A stretch of DNA of 64,000 nt from Spiribacter roseus (GTDB taxonomy: Bacteria > Pseudomonadota > Gammaproteobacteria > Nitrococcales > Nitrococcaceae): NCBI RefSeq assembly GCF_002813635.1, contig NZ_CP016382.1, positions 124,001 through 188,000 of the forward strand. Direction: 5' to 3'. Positions 1 to 9,156 of the stretch are shown here, in pieces. The translations under genes and the position numbers were made by a program. Positions within the stretch are counted from its first letter, which is position 1, and each line of letters starts with the position of its first letter. The notes below the pieces were generated by a model, which did not search any database, was not told where the DNA came from, and worked only from the letters and a program-made list of their open reading frames with translations.

Positions 1-318
1 ACCCGCATCCGCTTTCAGATCACCGGCGCGGACGTCATCCATTCGTGGTGGATGCCGGACCTGGGCTGGAAAAAGGACGCGATCCCGGGCTATGTCAACG
101 AGATGTGGACCGAGATCGAAGAGCCGGGCGTGTATCGCGGCCGCTGCGCCGAGCTGTGCGGACGTGATCACGGCTTCATGCCCATCGTGGTCGAGGCGCT
201 GCCCAAGGCGGAGTTCGAGACCTGGCTCGCCAACCGCCAGGCCAGTGGCGAGGGCATGACGGCCGACGCCGACGCCGACGCGACGCCGGACACCGACGCC
301 GAACTGGCCGCCCGGTAA
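1..318 (+). CDS. coxB: Cytochrome c oxidase subunit II, C-terminal part (5' truncated by window)
   Basis: Subunit II of an aa3-type cytochrome c oxidase receives electrons from cytochrome c at the periplasmic CuA centre. The frame is open from base 1, so the N-terminus and membrane anchors lie outside the window and 105 residues are seen. All CuA ligands are present: the His of VIHSWW (fragment residue 14) and the C-x3-C-x3-H-x2-M set in [12 protein letters not shown] (residues 49-60). The chain ends in an Asp/Ala-rich acidic tail, with no fused cytochrome c domain, so this is not a caa3-type subunit. coxA begins 28 bases after the stop in the same operon. Confidence 0.97.
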   Translation, partial: TRIRFQITGADVIHSWWMPDLGWKKDAIPGYVNEMWTEIEEPGVYRGRCAELCGRDHGFMPIVVEALPKAEFETWLANRQASGEGMTADADADATPDTDAELAAR

Positions 319-346
319 ACAGAATCAGACAGGGGAGATGGTTGAG

Positions 347-1921
347 ATGACGGCAACGACCTACAACGACGCATCGCACGAGGGAGAGCCGACCGGCATC
401 ACACGCTGGCTGGTGACCACCAACCACAAGGACATCGGGTCCATGTACCTGTTGTTCTCGCTGGCCATGTTCCTGGTGGGCGGCGCCATGGCCCTCGTGA
501 TCCGCGCCGAGCTGTTCCAGCCCGGCCTTCAGCTTGTGGATCCGTACTTCTTCAACCAGATGACCACCATGCATGCGCTGGTGATGATCTTCGGGGCCGT
601 CATGCCGGCGTTCACCGGGCTGGCCAACTGGATGATCCCGTTGATGGTGGGCGCGCCGGACATGGCGCTGCCGCGAATGAACAACTGGAGCTTCTGGCTT
701 CTGCCGTTCGGCTTTGCCGTGCTGCTGTCGACGCTGTTCATGCCCGGCGGCGGACCGGCAGGTGGCTGGACCATGTACCCGCCGCTCATGCTCCAGACCG
801 GCACCGCCTTCCCGTTCGTGATCTTCGCGATCCACGTGCTGGGGATCAGCTCGATCATGGGCTCGATCAACGTCATCGCCACCATCCTGAACATGCGCGC
901 GCCGGGCATGAGCCTGATGAAGATGCCGCTGTTCGTGTGGACGTGGCTCATCACCGCCTATCTGATGATCGCGGTCATGCCGGTGCTGGCCGGCGCCGTG
1001 ACCATGCTGCTGACGGATCAGTACTTCGGGACCACGTTCTTCAGCGCCGCGGGTGGCGGCGATCCGGTGCTCTATCAGCACATCTTCTGGTTCTTCGGTC
1101 ATCCCGAGGTCTATATCCTGATCCTGCCGGCATTCGGCATCATCTCGACGATCATCCCCACCTTCGCGCGCAAGCCGCTGTTCGGCTACAGCTCGATGGT
1201 CTACGCCACGGCGTCCATCGCGTTCCTGTCGTTCATTGTCTGGGCGCATCACATGTTCACCGTCGGCATGCCGCTCGCCGGCGAGCTGTTCTTCATGTAC
1301 TCGACGATGCTCATCGCGGTGCCCACGGGGGTGAAGGTGTTCAACTGGGTCTCGACCATGTGGCGCGGGGCGATGACGTTTGAAACGCCCATGCTGTTCG
1401 CGCTGGCGTTCGTGTTCCTGTTCACCATCGGCGGCTTTTCCGGGCTGATGCTCGCGATCGCGCCGGCCGACTTCCAGTACCACGACACCTACTTCGTGGT
1501 CGCGCATTTCCATTATGTGCTGGTCACCGGGGCGGTATTCGCCATCCTTGCGGCGGCCTACTACTGGATGCCCAAGTGGACCGGGCACATGTACAGCGAG
1601 CGGCTGGGGCAGTGGCACTTCTGGCTGTCGGTGGTGTTCGTGAACGTGCTGTTCTTCCCGCAGCATTTCCTCGGGCTCGCCGGCATGCCGCGCCGCATCC
1701 CGGACTACTCGGTGCAGTTCGCCGACTGGAATATGGTCTCGAGCATCGGCGGGTTCGGCTTCGGGTTCGCCCAGCTGCTGTTCGTCTACCTGCTCTACAA
1801 GTGCATCCGTGGTGGCCAGCAGGCCGAGGCCAAGGCCTGGGAAGGCGCTGACGGTCTTGAGTGGGATGTGCCCTCACCGGCGCCGCACCACACCTTCGAG
1901 ACGCCACCGGTCGTCCGCTAG
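347..1921 (+). CDS. coxA: Cytochrome c oxidase subunit I
   Basis: Catalytic heme-copper subunit that reduces oxygen to water and pumps protons across the inner membrane. The 524-residue product has about twelve hydrophobic segments. Visible signatures are the heme a ligand region TMHALVMIF, the CuB/cross-linked Tyr motif [11 protein letters not shown], which also carries the proton-gating Glu of A1-type oxidases, the paired His of WAHHMF, and the heme ligands in [15 protein letters not shown] place the start at the second ATG (347) because GGGGAG at 332-337 lies 9 bases upstream of it but abuts the ATG at 338. It follows coxB and precedes a tiny membrane ORF and coxC. Confidence 0.97.
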   Translation: MTATTYNDASHEGEPTGITRWLVTTNHKDIGSMYLLFSLAMFLVGGAMALVIRAELFQPGLQLVDPYFFNQMTTMHALVMIFGAVMPAFTGLANWMIPLMVGAPDMALPRMNNWSFWLLPFGFAVLLSTLFMPGGGPAGGWTMYPPLMLQTGTAFPFVIFAIHVLGISSIMGSINVIATILNMRAPGMSLMKMPLFVWTWLITAYLMIAVMPVLAGAVTMLLTDQYFGTTFFSAAGGGDPVLYQHIFWFFGHPEVYILILPAFGIISTIIPTFARKPLFGYSSMVYATASIAFLSFIVWAHHMFTVGMPLAGELFFMYSTMLIAVPTGVKVFNWVSTMWRGAMTFETPMLFALAFVFLFTIGGFSGLMLAIAPADFQYHDTYFVVAHFHYVLVTGAVFAILAAAYYWMPKWTGHMYSERLGQWHFWLSVVFVNVLFFPQHFLGLAGMPRRIPDYSVQFADWNMVSSIGGFGFGFAQLLFVYLLYKCIRGGQQAEAKAWEGADGLEWDVPSPAPHHTFETPPVVR

Positions 1922-1924
1922 GGA

Positions 1925-2038
1925 ATGATCAACCGCGAAGTCGATCGACGCACACGACGCAGGATCCGCTGGACGGTGGTCCTGCTCGTGCTGCTCGTTC
2001 TGGGCATCTATCTGGGGGTTTTCCTCGATCGTCTCTAG
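1925..2038 (+). CDS. 37-aa single-span membrane peptide between coxA and coxC
   Basis: A 37-residue ORF lies three bases after the coxA stop and 31 bases before coxC. The N-terminal 16 residues are strongly basic (eight Arg), followed by one hydrophobic helix (WTVVLLVLLVLGIYLGVFL) and a short tail, predicting an N-in bitopic peptide. Related short proteins next to coxA in proteobacteria are annotated as cytochrome oxidase small assembly proteins, so a role in oxidase assembly is a reasonable inference. The ribosome-binding site is poor, since AGGGA abuts the ATG, which suggests translational coupling to coxA. The position is where Cox11 (the CuB chaperone) is normally encoded, and Cox11 is absent here. 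Confidence 0.65.
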   Translation: MINREVDRRTRRRIRWTVVLLVLLVLGIYLGVFLDRL

Positions 2039-2069
2039 CGATCCGACCGGGGGAGAGGGAGAGCAGACA

Positions 2070-2930
2070 ATGGCACAGGCACAGGGCGGGTATTACGTCC
2101 CGCATCAAAGCTACTGGCCGATCATTGGCACCATCGGCGTCACCGCCCTGGTGGTCGGGATCGCGATGTACCTCGAAGGCATGGCACTGGGGACGTGGGT
2201 GATGGGCGGTGGCGGCCTGATCACTGCCTGGTTCGTGTTCGGCTGGTTCAGTGACGTGGTCAGTGAGGGCGTCAGGGGCCTCTACAGCGATCAGGTCGAC
2301 CGCTCACTGCGCTGGGGGATGATTTGGTTCATCTTCTCCGAGATCATGTTCTTCGCCGCGTTCTTCGGCGCGCTGTTCTACGCCCGGATGCTGTCGGTAC
2401 CGTGGCTGTCCGGCGAAGACCCGGCCACCAGCCGCCTGCTGTGGGACTCAATGGCGCTCAACTGGCCCACCGCCGGGCCGGCCAATGCGGCCATGGAGTG
2501 GCGGCCGATGGGCCCCTGGCCGCTGCCCACCATCAACACCCTGATCCTGCTCACCTCGGGGATGACGCTGACCATCGCGCATCACGCCCTCAAGGACGAC
2601 AACCGCACCAAGCTGATCGGTTTCATGTGGGCCACGGTGCTGTTGGGCACACTGTTCGTCGGCCTGCAGGCCTATGAGTACTACGAAGCCTACGTCCACC
2701 TGAATCTGCGCATGGACACCGGCATCTACGGGTCGACGTTCTTCATGCTGACCGGCTTCCACGGCATGCATGTGGTGATCGGTACACTGATGCTGCTGGT
2801 GATCACGCTGCGGTGCATGAAAGGCCACTTCGATCCCAAGTCACACTTCGGTTTCGAGGGAGCGGCCTGGTACTGGCACTTCGTCGACGTCGTCTGGCTG
2901 GGCCTTTTTATCTTCGTCTACATCCTCTAG
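2070..2930 (+). CDS. coxC: Cytochrome c oxidase subunit III
   Basis: Core membrane subunit III of the aa3 oxidase, which binds lipids and stabilises proton uptake by subunit I. The 286 residues carry about seven hydrophobic segments and typical family stretches: WGMIWFIFSEIMFFAAFFGA, the TGFHGMHVVIGT block, and a C-terminus ending AAWYWHFVDVVWLGLFIFVY. A purine-rich ribosome-binding site (GGGGGAGAGGGAG, about 2049-2061) precedes the ATG. It ends the first part of the cox operon; a small convergent gene follows after five bases, interrupting co-directional transcription before SURF1. Confidence 0.97.
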   Translation: MAQAQGGYYVPHQSYWPIIGTIGVTALVVGIAMYLEGMALGTWVMGGGGLITAWFVFGWFSDVVSEGVRGLYSDQVDRSLRWGMIWFIFSEIMFFAAFFGALFYARMLSVPWLSGEDPATSRLLWDSMALNWPTAGPANAAMEWRPMGPWPLPTINTLILLTSGMTLTIAHHALKDDNRTKLIGFMWATVLLGTLFVGLQAYEYYEAYVHLNLRMDTGIYGSTFFMLTGFHGMHVVIGTLMLLVITLRCMKGHFDPKSHFGFEGAAWYWHFVDVVWLGLFIFVYIL

Positions 2931-2935
2931 CGCGG

Positions 2936-3151
2936 CTACAACGGGCTGCCGTTCGGGGCGATGGCCCCGGTCAGAAAGCCCACCAGGATCAGCACGAACA
3001 GGATGATCGACAGCGTGATGCGCACCGTCAGGGCGTTCAGCGTGCGGCGCGATTCGCCCCGGTCGCGGATGAGATAGAACAGACCCGAGCCGAGGCTCGC
3101 GACGATGACGAACAATGTGAGCAGAATCGTGATGCGAATTGCGAAATCCAT
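2936..3151 (-). CDS. Twin-transmembrane protein (DUF2909 family)
   Basis: A 71-residue protein with two predicted membrane helices (residues about 6-27 and 45-66) separated by a charged loop, RDRGESRRTLN. This matches the DUF2909 twin-transmembrane family, which in gammaproteobacteria is regularly encoded next to coxC and SURF1, often on the opposite strand as here. Its function is unknown; involvement in oxidase biogenesis is suggested by conserved position only. GGGAA seven bases upstream of the ATG is a fair ribosome-binding site. Confidence 0.85.
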   Translation of the reverse strand: MDFAIRITILLTLFVIVASLGSGLFYLIRDRGESRRTLNALTVRITLSIILFVLILVGFLTGAIAPNGSPL

Positions 3152-3208
3152 GAGCTATTCCCTGTCGCTTTGCGCGCATTGTAAAGGAAGATACGGGCGG
3201 CAGCTGGC

Positions 3209-3973
3209 TTGATCACCGCCCGCCGGGGGATCCGCGTCGGCGGCTGGGTGTTCGCACCCGGCCCCCTGCCGACGCTGGTTTATGCGGTGCTGCTGGGGTT
3301 GCTGATCGGGCTGGGTCAGTGGCAGCTCGACCGGGCGGCGGAGAAGCGCTCGGCACTGGCTGCCAGGGCCGACGCCACGGATGCTCCGGTGATGGCGCTC
3401 AATGACCGCCCGGCGAGCCTGGCCCGCCACGAATACCGGCGGGCCACCGCCGAGGGGCGCTATGACACGGACCACCAGTTCCTGCTGGACAACCAGGTCC
3501 AGGACGGGCGTATCGGTTACCGGGTGCTGACGCCGTTGCGACTGACGGGCCGGGACGCCGCGGTGCTGGTTCAGCGGGGATTCGTGCCGATCGCCGGCAG
3601 CCGCCAGACGCTGCCCGAGCTGCCGCCGGCGGACTCGCCCGCGCGGGTCAGTGGCCGGATCGGGTCGGGGCCGTCCGTGGGCATGCGTCTGGGCGAGGCG
3701 GCGGATGGCAGCGGGGATTGGCCGCGGCGCCTGCAATACATTGATTTTGAGGCCATGAACGCGATGCTCGACTATCCGCTCAGCGACTACGTACTGGTCG
3801 AGGGATCGCTTTCCACCGACGCGGTCGCCCGGCGCAGCGATCGGGATGCCTGGCGCTTCGGGCCCGAGCGTCACCAGGGCTATGCGGTGCAGTGGTTCTC
3901 ACTGGCCGCGGCGCTGACGGTGATCTGGCTGGTGGTCAATACGCGCCGGCCAACACGAGGAGAGAGCAGTTGA
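3209..3973 (+). CDS. SURF1 family cytochrome oxidase biogenesis protein
   Basis: SURF1 (Shy1) proteins help deliver heme a to subunit I during oxidase assembly. The product (up to 254 aa) has the family layout: an N-terminal membrane helix followed by GQWQLDRAAEK, a periplasmic domain with RGFVP, and a C-terminal helix in YAVQWFSLAAALTVIWLVV. The start is uncertain: TTG at 3209 gives the longest form, while GTG at 3248 would give 241 residues; no strong ribosome-binding site decides. Its stop overlaps the next gene in TTGA, so the two are translationally coupled. Confidence 0.9.
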   Translation: MITARRGIRVGGWVFAPGPLPTLVYAVLLGLLIGLGQWQLDRAAEKRSALAARADATDAPVMALNDRPASLARHEYRRATAEGRYDTDHQFLLDNQVQDGRIGYRVLTPLRLTGRDAAVLVQRGFVPIAGSRQTLPELPPADSPARVSGRIGSGPSVGMRLGEAADGSGDWPRRLQYIDFEAMNAMLDYPLSDYVLVEGSLSTDAVARRSDRDAWRFGPERHQGYAVQWFSLAAALTVIWLVVNTRRPTRGESS

Positions 3974-4563
3974 TCGATCGACTCAAGGGCCGTTGGCAGC
4001 CGTTCGCGCTGCTGGCGGTCTTCATCCTGCCCACCGCCGCGGCCATGATCATGGTCTTCAGCGACTGGCGACCTGAATCATTCACCAACAATGGCGAGCT
4101 GGTGCAGCCCGCTGAGCAGATCAATCCCGGGCAGTGGCAGGGCGTGGTCGAGGCAGCGCCGATCCTCGCCGGCGACTGGCTGATCGTGACGCCGCAGCGC
4201 GAGTCCTGTGGCGAGGCCTGCCGCGAGCGGGTCGATCGCCTCAACCGGGTGCAGATCGCACTGGACCGCGACATTGAGCGGGTGCGCCTGGTGGTGCTGC
4301 AGCCCGAAAGCCTCGAGGATCCGGTGTTCGAACCCGTTCCCGGCATCCTCAATCTGTCGGCGGCCGATGCCGTGGTGGATCGACTGGCTGTCCACAACGG
4401 TGAACCGATGGCCGCGCATATTGTCGATTATCGCGGTTATCACGTCATGCGCTACCCCCGGCCGCTGGATGCATCCGGCCTGCTGGATGATCTGGAAAAC
4501 CTCCTCAGTCTGGCCAAAGAGGAGGCCGAGCGCCGCGCCCTTGAGGAGGCTGTCAACGAATGA
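3970..4563 (+). CDS. Membrane-anchored CxxxC protein of the cytochrome oxidase operon
   Basis: A 197-residue protein with one N-terminal membrane helix (about residues 11-32) and a soluble, presumably periplasmic domain. The domain has the sequence PQRESCGEACRERV, a C-x3-C arrangement like the copper-binding motif of SCO and thioredoxin-like proteins. I choose the TTG at 3970, overlapping the SURF1 stop, because AGGAGAG sits about seven bases upstream; longer forms would run into SURF1. Proteins of this kind between SURF1 and ctaA are common in gammaproteobacteria but lack an assigned function. A metallochaperone or thiol role in oxidase assembly is my inference. Its stop overlaps ctaA. Confidence 0.75.
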   Translation: MIDRLKGRWQPFALLAVFILPTAAAMIMVFSDWRPESFTNNGELVQPAEQINPGQWQGVVEAAPILAGDWLIVTPQRESCGEACRERVDRLNRVQIALDRDIERVRLVVLQPESLEDPVFEPVPGILNLSAADAVVDRLAVHNGEPMAAHIVDYRGYHVMRYPRPLDASGLLDDLENLLSLAKEEAERRALEEAVNE

Positions 4564-5567
4564 ATCCCCATCCCTGGTTTTACCGCCTGAGTCTGTTGGC
4601 GACTGCGACGGCGCTCTGCGTCGTGGTGCTGGGTGCCTGGGTGCGGCTGACGGATGCCGGACTGGGTTGCCCGGACTGGCCCGGCTGCTATGGGCAGTGG
4701 GATGTCCCCAACACGCCCGAGGCGATCGCCGCGGCCAATGAGGCATTCCCCGATACGCCGGTGCATGTGGGCAAGGGATGGCGCGAGATGGTGCACCGTT
4801 ATCTCGCCAGCGGCCTGGGCCTGCTGATCGTGGGGATGGGGGTGTTCGCCTGGCGCCAGCGGCATCGCCCCGGCCAGCCGTGGCGGGTGCCGTTGCTGTT
4901 GGTCGCGCTGGTCTGCTTTCAGGGTCTGCTGGGCGCATGGACGGTGACCTGGCAGCTCAAGCCCGCGGTGGTCACGGCGCATCTGCTGGGCGGCCTGACA
5001 ACGCTGTCACTGCTCTGGTGGGTGACGCTGCGCAGCAATCGTCTGGGGGCCGGACGGCTCTCGCAGGTCCCGGGGCTGGGGGTGTTCCTTGCCGTCGGGG
5101 TGCTGGCGGCGGTCGGCCAGATCACGCTGGGCGGCTGGACAAGCACCAACTACGCGGCGCTTGCCTGTAATGAGTTTCCGACCTGCAGCCTCGGCGAGTA
5201 CTGGCCGGATAATGCCGACTTTAGCGAGGGCTTTGTGCTGTGGCGCGGCCTGGGTGTGAACTACGAGTTCGGCGTGCTGGACCATCCAGCGCGCATGGCC
5301 ATTCATCTGGTCCACCGCATCGGCGCCATCGCCGTCACGCTGGTGCTCGGTGGCCTGGCGTTCTGGCTGTGGCGTGCGGGCGGGCTGGGCCGCGTCATGG
5401 GCGTCGCGGTTGCCGGGGCGCTGGGTCTGCAGGTGTTGATCGGCATTGGTAATGTCATCTACAGCTTGCCGCTGACACTGGCCGTCGCGCACAATGCAGG
5501 CGCAGCGCTGCTGATGCTGGTGCTGGTCACCGCCATTCACGTCCGGCGACCCATAGCGCGATCATGA
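4560..5567 (+). CDS. ctaA: Heme A synthase
   Basis: CtaA/Cox15 oxidises the C8 methyl of heme O to a formyl group, giving heme A for the aa3 oxidase. The 335-residue protein has eight hydrophobic segments. The N-terminal [19 protein letters not shown] block, with its cysteine pair, a second pair in CNEFPTC, and the heme-ligand histidines in [24 protein letters not shown] and [10 protein letters not shown] are all visible. The ATG overlaps the previous stop (ATGA), and its own stop overlaps ctaB in the same way. Confidence 0.96.
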   Translation: MNPHPWFYRLSLLATATALCVVVLGAWVRLTDAGLGCPDWPGCYGQWDVPNTPEAIAAANEAFPDTPVHVGKGWREMVHRYLASGLGLLIVGMGVFAWRQRHRPGQPWRVPLLLVALVCFQGLLGAWTVTWQLKPAVVTAHLLGGLTTLSLLWWVTLRSNRLGAGRLSQVPGLGVFLAVGVLAAVGQITLGGWTSTNYAALACNEFPTCSLGEYWPDNADFSEGFVLWRGLGVNYEFGVLDHPARMAIHLVHRIGAIAVTLVLGGLAFWLWRAGGLGRVMGVAVAGALGLQVLIGIGNVIYSLPLTLAVAHNAGAALLMLVLVTAIHVRRPIARS

Positions 5568-6517
5568 GCCGATATATCGACGCCACTTCCAACCCTGCCA
5601 CGGGCGCTACGGCCGTCCTGCAGCATGCCGTCCAGCACTGGCGGGATTACTACGAGCTGACCAAGCCCGGGGTGGTGGCGCTGATGGTGTTCACCGCGCT
5701 GGTGGGCGAGCTGCTGGCGAGCCCCGGTGCCATTCCCTGGACAGCACTCACGCTGGGTAACCTGGGGATTGCGCTGGCGGCCGGCTCGGCGGCGCCGATC
5801 AACCATCTGGTCGATCGGCGCATCGATGCCCGCATGAAGCGTACCGAAGGGCGCCCGCTGCCCACCGGCGGGCTGCGCACCCGCGACGCCAGCCTGTTTG
5901 CCGGGGTGCTGGGGCTGGCGGGCCTGTCGATGCTGTACTTTCTGGTCAACCCGCTTACCGCTTGGCTGACCTTCGGCTCGCTGATTGGCTATGCGTTCAT
6001 CTACACCCTCTTTCTCAAGCGTGCGACGCCGCAGAACATCGTCATCGGTGGCGCGGCGGGGGCCGCACCGCCGGTGCTGGGCTGGGTCGCGGTCACCGGC
6101 AGCATCGATCCTCATGCCCTGCTGCTGTTCCTGATCATCTTCACCTGGACGCCACCGCATTTCTGGGCCCTGGCCATTCATCGGCGCGAGGAATACGCGA
6201 GTGTAAACATCCCGATGCTGCCGGTCACCCACGGCGATCGATTCACGCGCTGGCAGATCCTTTTCTACACCGTGCTGCTTGTGGGCGTGACGCTTATGCC
6301 GTTTGCCACCGGGATGAGTGGCTGGGTGTATCTGGTGGGCGCTGTGGGACTGGGAGCGCGTTATCTGTGGTTTGGCTACGCACTGCTCGCCCGCCCCGAC
6401 GACCGGTCACTACCGATGAAGTCGTTCGGCTTCAGCATTGTCTATCTGATGGCGCTGTTCGCGGTGCTGCTGCTGGACGCCTATCTGCCGGTGATCCTGG
6501 CGCCCCTGCTGGGCTGA
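5564..6517 (+). CDS. ctaB: Protoheme IX farnesyltransferase (heme O synthase)
   Basis: UbiA-superfamily prenyltransferase that adds a farnesyl group to protoheme to make heme O, the substrate of the CtaA encoded just upstream. The 317-residue protein has about nine hydrophobic segments and the first Asp-rich motif, [20 protein letters not shown], whose Asp residues bind Mg-diphosphate. It is also called cyoE; ctaB suits this aa3 context. It closes the oxidase operon and meets a convergent gene after one base. Confidence 0.96.
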   Translation: MSRYIDATSNPATGATAVLQHAVQHWRDYYELTKPGVVALMVFTALVGELLASPGAIPWTALTLGNLGIALAAGSAAPINHLVDRRIDARMKRTEGRPLPTGGLRTRDASLFAGVLGLAGLSMLYFLVNPLTAWLTFGSLIGYAFIYTLFLKRATPQNIVIGGAAGAAPPVLGWVAVTGSIDPHALLLFLIIFTWTPPHFWALAIHRREEYASVNIPMLPVTHGDRFTRWQILFYTVLLVGVTLMPFATGMSGWVYLVGAVGLGARYLWFGYALLARPDDRSLPMKSFGFSIVYLMALFAVLLLDAYLPVILAPLLG

Positions 6518-6518
6518 A

Positions 6519-7364
6519 TCACAGAATCAGCAGATCCACCGGCGAGGCATTCAGCAGCCGGGTGGTGGTGCGATAGCGCAGAGAGTGATCCAGGCCTTCG
6601 CCCTGACGCGGGGTCAGCACGATCAGATCCGCCCCCTCATGCGCCGCGATGTCCATCAGGGCAGTGGCAGTGGGGCGGGTATCCGCCTCGACCCGGATAC
6701 CGACAGCCCCCAGGTCCGCATTGCGGACGAATCCTTCCAACCGCTCCCGGGCCACCGCCTGATCGTGGGCGAGCAGTCGATCGCGCGCGTCATCCGTCAT
6801 TCGGCCGGTCGGCACGGCGGACTGCTCCTGAGTGCCGACCAGATGCACCACCGTCGTGGAGGTGCCGGCGCTGACGGGAGTCGCGCCCAGAGCGCGCGCC
6901 CTGGCCATGGAGCCTTCCGAGAGATCTGTGGCAAGGAGCAGCCGGCGGTAGCGCTCGACCGGAGCCGCCCGAACGACCAGTACCGGGCAGTCGGTATGGG
7001 CGATGATGCGCTCCGAGGTGCCGCCCAGGAACAGGTCACGCAGCTGGCGTTTGCGGTGGCTGCCCAACACGATCAGCGGTGTCGTGTCGTCGACGGCGGA
7101 TCGGATGGCCTCATCGGGCCCCCGGCCGCTCACGACCGCGACGGAACAGGCCACACCATCCACCGTCTCGATCGTGGTGGCGAGACGCTGTAGCATAAAG
7201 TTGGCGGTGTCGCGCTGCGCATCGATCATGGCCGTCGGCTGGTCGGTATCGATGGCGTAGACGAGCTTGAGGCCGTAGCGATGCTCACGGGCCAGTAGCA
7301 GCGCCATGCGTTGCGCGCGCTCGGCACGGTCACTGAAGTCGGTCGCCAAGACAATCCGGCGCAT
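6519..7364 (-). CDS. Tandem-domain universal stress protein
   Basis: A 281-residue protein with two UspA domains, the first opening with RRIVLATDFSDRAERAQ (residue 2) and the second with YRRLLLATDLSEGSMARA near the middle. The first domain retains an ATP-loop-like GSHRKRQLRDLFLGGTSE, while the corresponding part of the second is degenerate. Tandem Usp proteins are cytoplasmic and usually stress-linked, some binding ATP; the exact role cannot be read. The start at 7364 is where homology begins; the frame stays open far upstream but would overlap the divergent antiporter gene. Confidence 0.88.
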   Translation of the reverse strand: MRRIVLATDFSDRAERAQRMALLLAREHRYGLKLVYAIDTDQPTAMIDAQRDTANFMLQRLATTIETVDGVACSVAVVSGRGPDEAIRSAVDDTTPLIVLGSHRKRQLRDLFLGGTSERIIAHTDCPVLVVRAAPVERYRRLLLATDLSEGSMARARALGATPVSAGTSTTVVHLVGTQEQSAVPTGRMTDDARDRLLAHDQAVARERLEGFVRNADLGAVGIRVEADTRPTATALMDIAAHEGADLIVLTPRQGEGLDHSLRYRTTTRLLNASPVDLLIL

Positions 7365-7421
7365 CAGCGGGGTTCCGCGTCCTGCCGATGACGCAAACGG
7401 CCGGCGGGGAGGAGTTTGATC

Positions 7422-9149
7422 ATGGACTTGATGCTGCATTCCGCCTTCGCGGAGGTCGCCACCCTGCTCATGCTGGCGGCGGTGGTCGGCTTTGCCGGCA
7501 TCCTCCTGCGCCAGCCACTGATCGTGAGCTTTATCGCCGTTGGCATCATGGCCGGCCCCTCCATGCTCGATGTGGTGCATGCCGAGGCGCAGATTGACCT
7601 GCTTTCCGAACTCGGCATTGCCGTGCTGCTGTTTCTGGTCGGCATCAAACTGGATATCAAGCTCATTCGGTCTCTCGGCGCCGTGGCGCTGGTCACGGGG
7701 CTCGGTCAGGTGGCTTTCACCGCCGGGATCGGCTTTCTGCTTGGGCTCGCCATGGGGCTTGAGGCGGTCACCTCGCTGTACGTCGCCGTCGCGCTTACTT
7801 TCTCCAGTACCATCATCATCGTCAAGCTGCTCTCGGACAAGCGCGAGATCGATTCGCTTCACGGCCAGATCGCGCTGGGGTTTCTGATCGTCCAGGATCT
7901 GGTGGTGGTCCTGGCGATGATCGTCCTGTCCACGGTGGGGATCGGTGGTCGCGCCGATGGCGGCGGCGTTGCTGAAATCGCCATGGTGTTGCTGGCCGGC
8001 GTGGCGCTGGTCGGCCTGGTGATCCTCTTCGTCCGCTATGTGGCCAACCCGCTCAGTGCCCGGCTGGCCCATGCCCCGGAGCTGCTGGTGATCTTCGCCA
8101 TTGCCCAGGCGACCGTTTTTGCCACTGTGGCCGACGTCATCGGCCTCGGTAAGGAGCTGGGCGGCCTGCTGGCCGGGGTCTCACTGGCGTCAACGCCCTA
8201 CCGCGAGACCATCTCGGCGCGGCTCGCTCCGCTGCGCGACTTCCTGTTGCTGTTCTTCTTCATCTCGCTGGGCTCGACACTGGATCTTGCCTTGCTGGGG
8301 GACAGTCTGCGCGAGGCGCTGGTGTTCTCGGCCTTCGTCCTGATCGGTAATCCGCTGATCGTGCTCGCCATCATGGGGGCGATGGGCTACCGTCGGCGAA
8401 CCGGATTTCTGGCGGGCCTGACGGTGGCGCAGATCTCGGAGTTCTCGCTGATTTTCATCAGCATGGGACTGGCGTTGGGTCATGTCGGTGAGCAGGCCCT
8501 CGGCCTGGTGACGCTGGTGGGGCTGATCACGATCGCGGTTTCGGTCTATATGATTACCTACTCGCACTGGCTCTACGAACACGTCGGGCGTCATCTATCG
8601 ATATTCGAGCGCGCCGGGACGCCGCGTGAACCGAAGGGCAACGCGGGGGCGAGTCAGGCGGCCGCCGACGTCCTCATCTTTGGTATGGGGCGGTTTGGCA
8701 CCGCCATGGCGCTGCGGCTCCAGCGCCGGGGGTTTGGAGTGATCGGCGTGGATTTTGATCCGCGTGCCATCGCACGCGCCACCAGTCTGGGGCTGCGGGC
8801 TGAATACGGCGATGCGACCGACCCGGAGTTCATCGCCTCGCTGCCCCTCGAACAGGCCCAGTGGGTGGTCAGCACGGTGCCGCGGCACCCGACGGGCCTG
8901 AGCCACGAGGACAGTCGCCACACGCTGATGCAGATCGTTCGCTCAACCCCATTCCGTGGCCAAGTGGCGGTGGCCTCGCATAACGCCCGTGAGACGGACG
9001 AACTGCTCGCCCGCGGCGCGGACACGGTCATGGAGCCTTTTCAGGACGCCGCCGATCGGGCAGTGGATCTGATCAGCGGCGCCCCGCCAACCCAGCGCAC
9101 GCCCATTCCCCCGATTACCCCGGAGGATCGCGGCGACGCGGGTGACTGA
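7422..9149 (+). CDS. CPA2-family cation:proton antiporter with RCK (TrkA-N) domain
   Basis: A 575-residue protein of the KefB/KefC/YbaL type. The first 380 or so residues form about twelve membrane helices typical of monovalent cation:proton antiporters. The C-terminal part is a nucleotide-binding RCK domain with the Rossmann motif FGMGRFGTAMALRL, followed by VIGVDFDP. Such proteins exchange K+ (or Na+) for H+ under NAD(H) or ligand control. I choose the ATG at 7422, with GGGGAGGAG seven bases upstream, over the TTG at 7416. It is divergent from the universal stress gene 57 bases away, so joint stress control is plausible. No glutathione-gating partner gene (KefF/KefG) is adjacent. Confidence 0.9.
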   Translation: MDLMLHSAFAEVATLLMLAAVVGFAGILLRQPLIVSFIAVGIMAGPSMLDVVHAEAQIDLLSELGIAVLLFLVGIKLDIKLIRSLGAVALVTGLGQVAFTAGIGFLLGLAMGLEAVTSLYVAVALTFSSTIIIVKLLSDKREIDSLHGQIALGFLIVQDLVVVLAMIVLSTVGIGGRADGGGVAEIAMVLLAGVALVGLVILFVRYVANPLSARLAHAPELLVIFAIAQATVFATVADVIGLGKELGGLLAGVSLASTPYRETISARLAPLRDFLLLFFFISLGSTLDLALLGDSLREALVFSAFVLIGNPLIVLAIMGAMGYRRRTGFLAGLTVAQISEFSLIFISMGLALGHVGEQALGLVTLVGLITIAVSVYMITYSHWLYEHVGRHLSIFERAGTPREPKGNAGASQAAADVLIFGMGRFGTAMALRLQRRGFGVIGVDFDPRAIARATSLGLRAEYGDATDPEFIASLPLEQAQWVVSTVPRHPTGLSHEDSRHTLMQIVRSTPFRGQVAVASHNARETDELLARGADTVMEPFQDAADRAVDLISGAPPTQRTPIPPITPEDRGDAGD

Positions 9150-9156
9150 GGGGCGT

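Noticed and set aside
338..346. coxA start at the first ATG (338)
   Set aside because: The ribosome-binding GGGGAG abuts this ATG; the ATG at 347 has proper spacing.
176..1666. Long minus-strand open frame of 496 codons antisense to coxA
   Set aside because: The translation is His/Arg/Gln-rich with no family resemblance, as expected from GC-rich antisense of a real membrane-protein gene.
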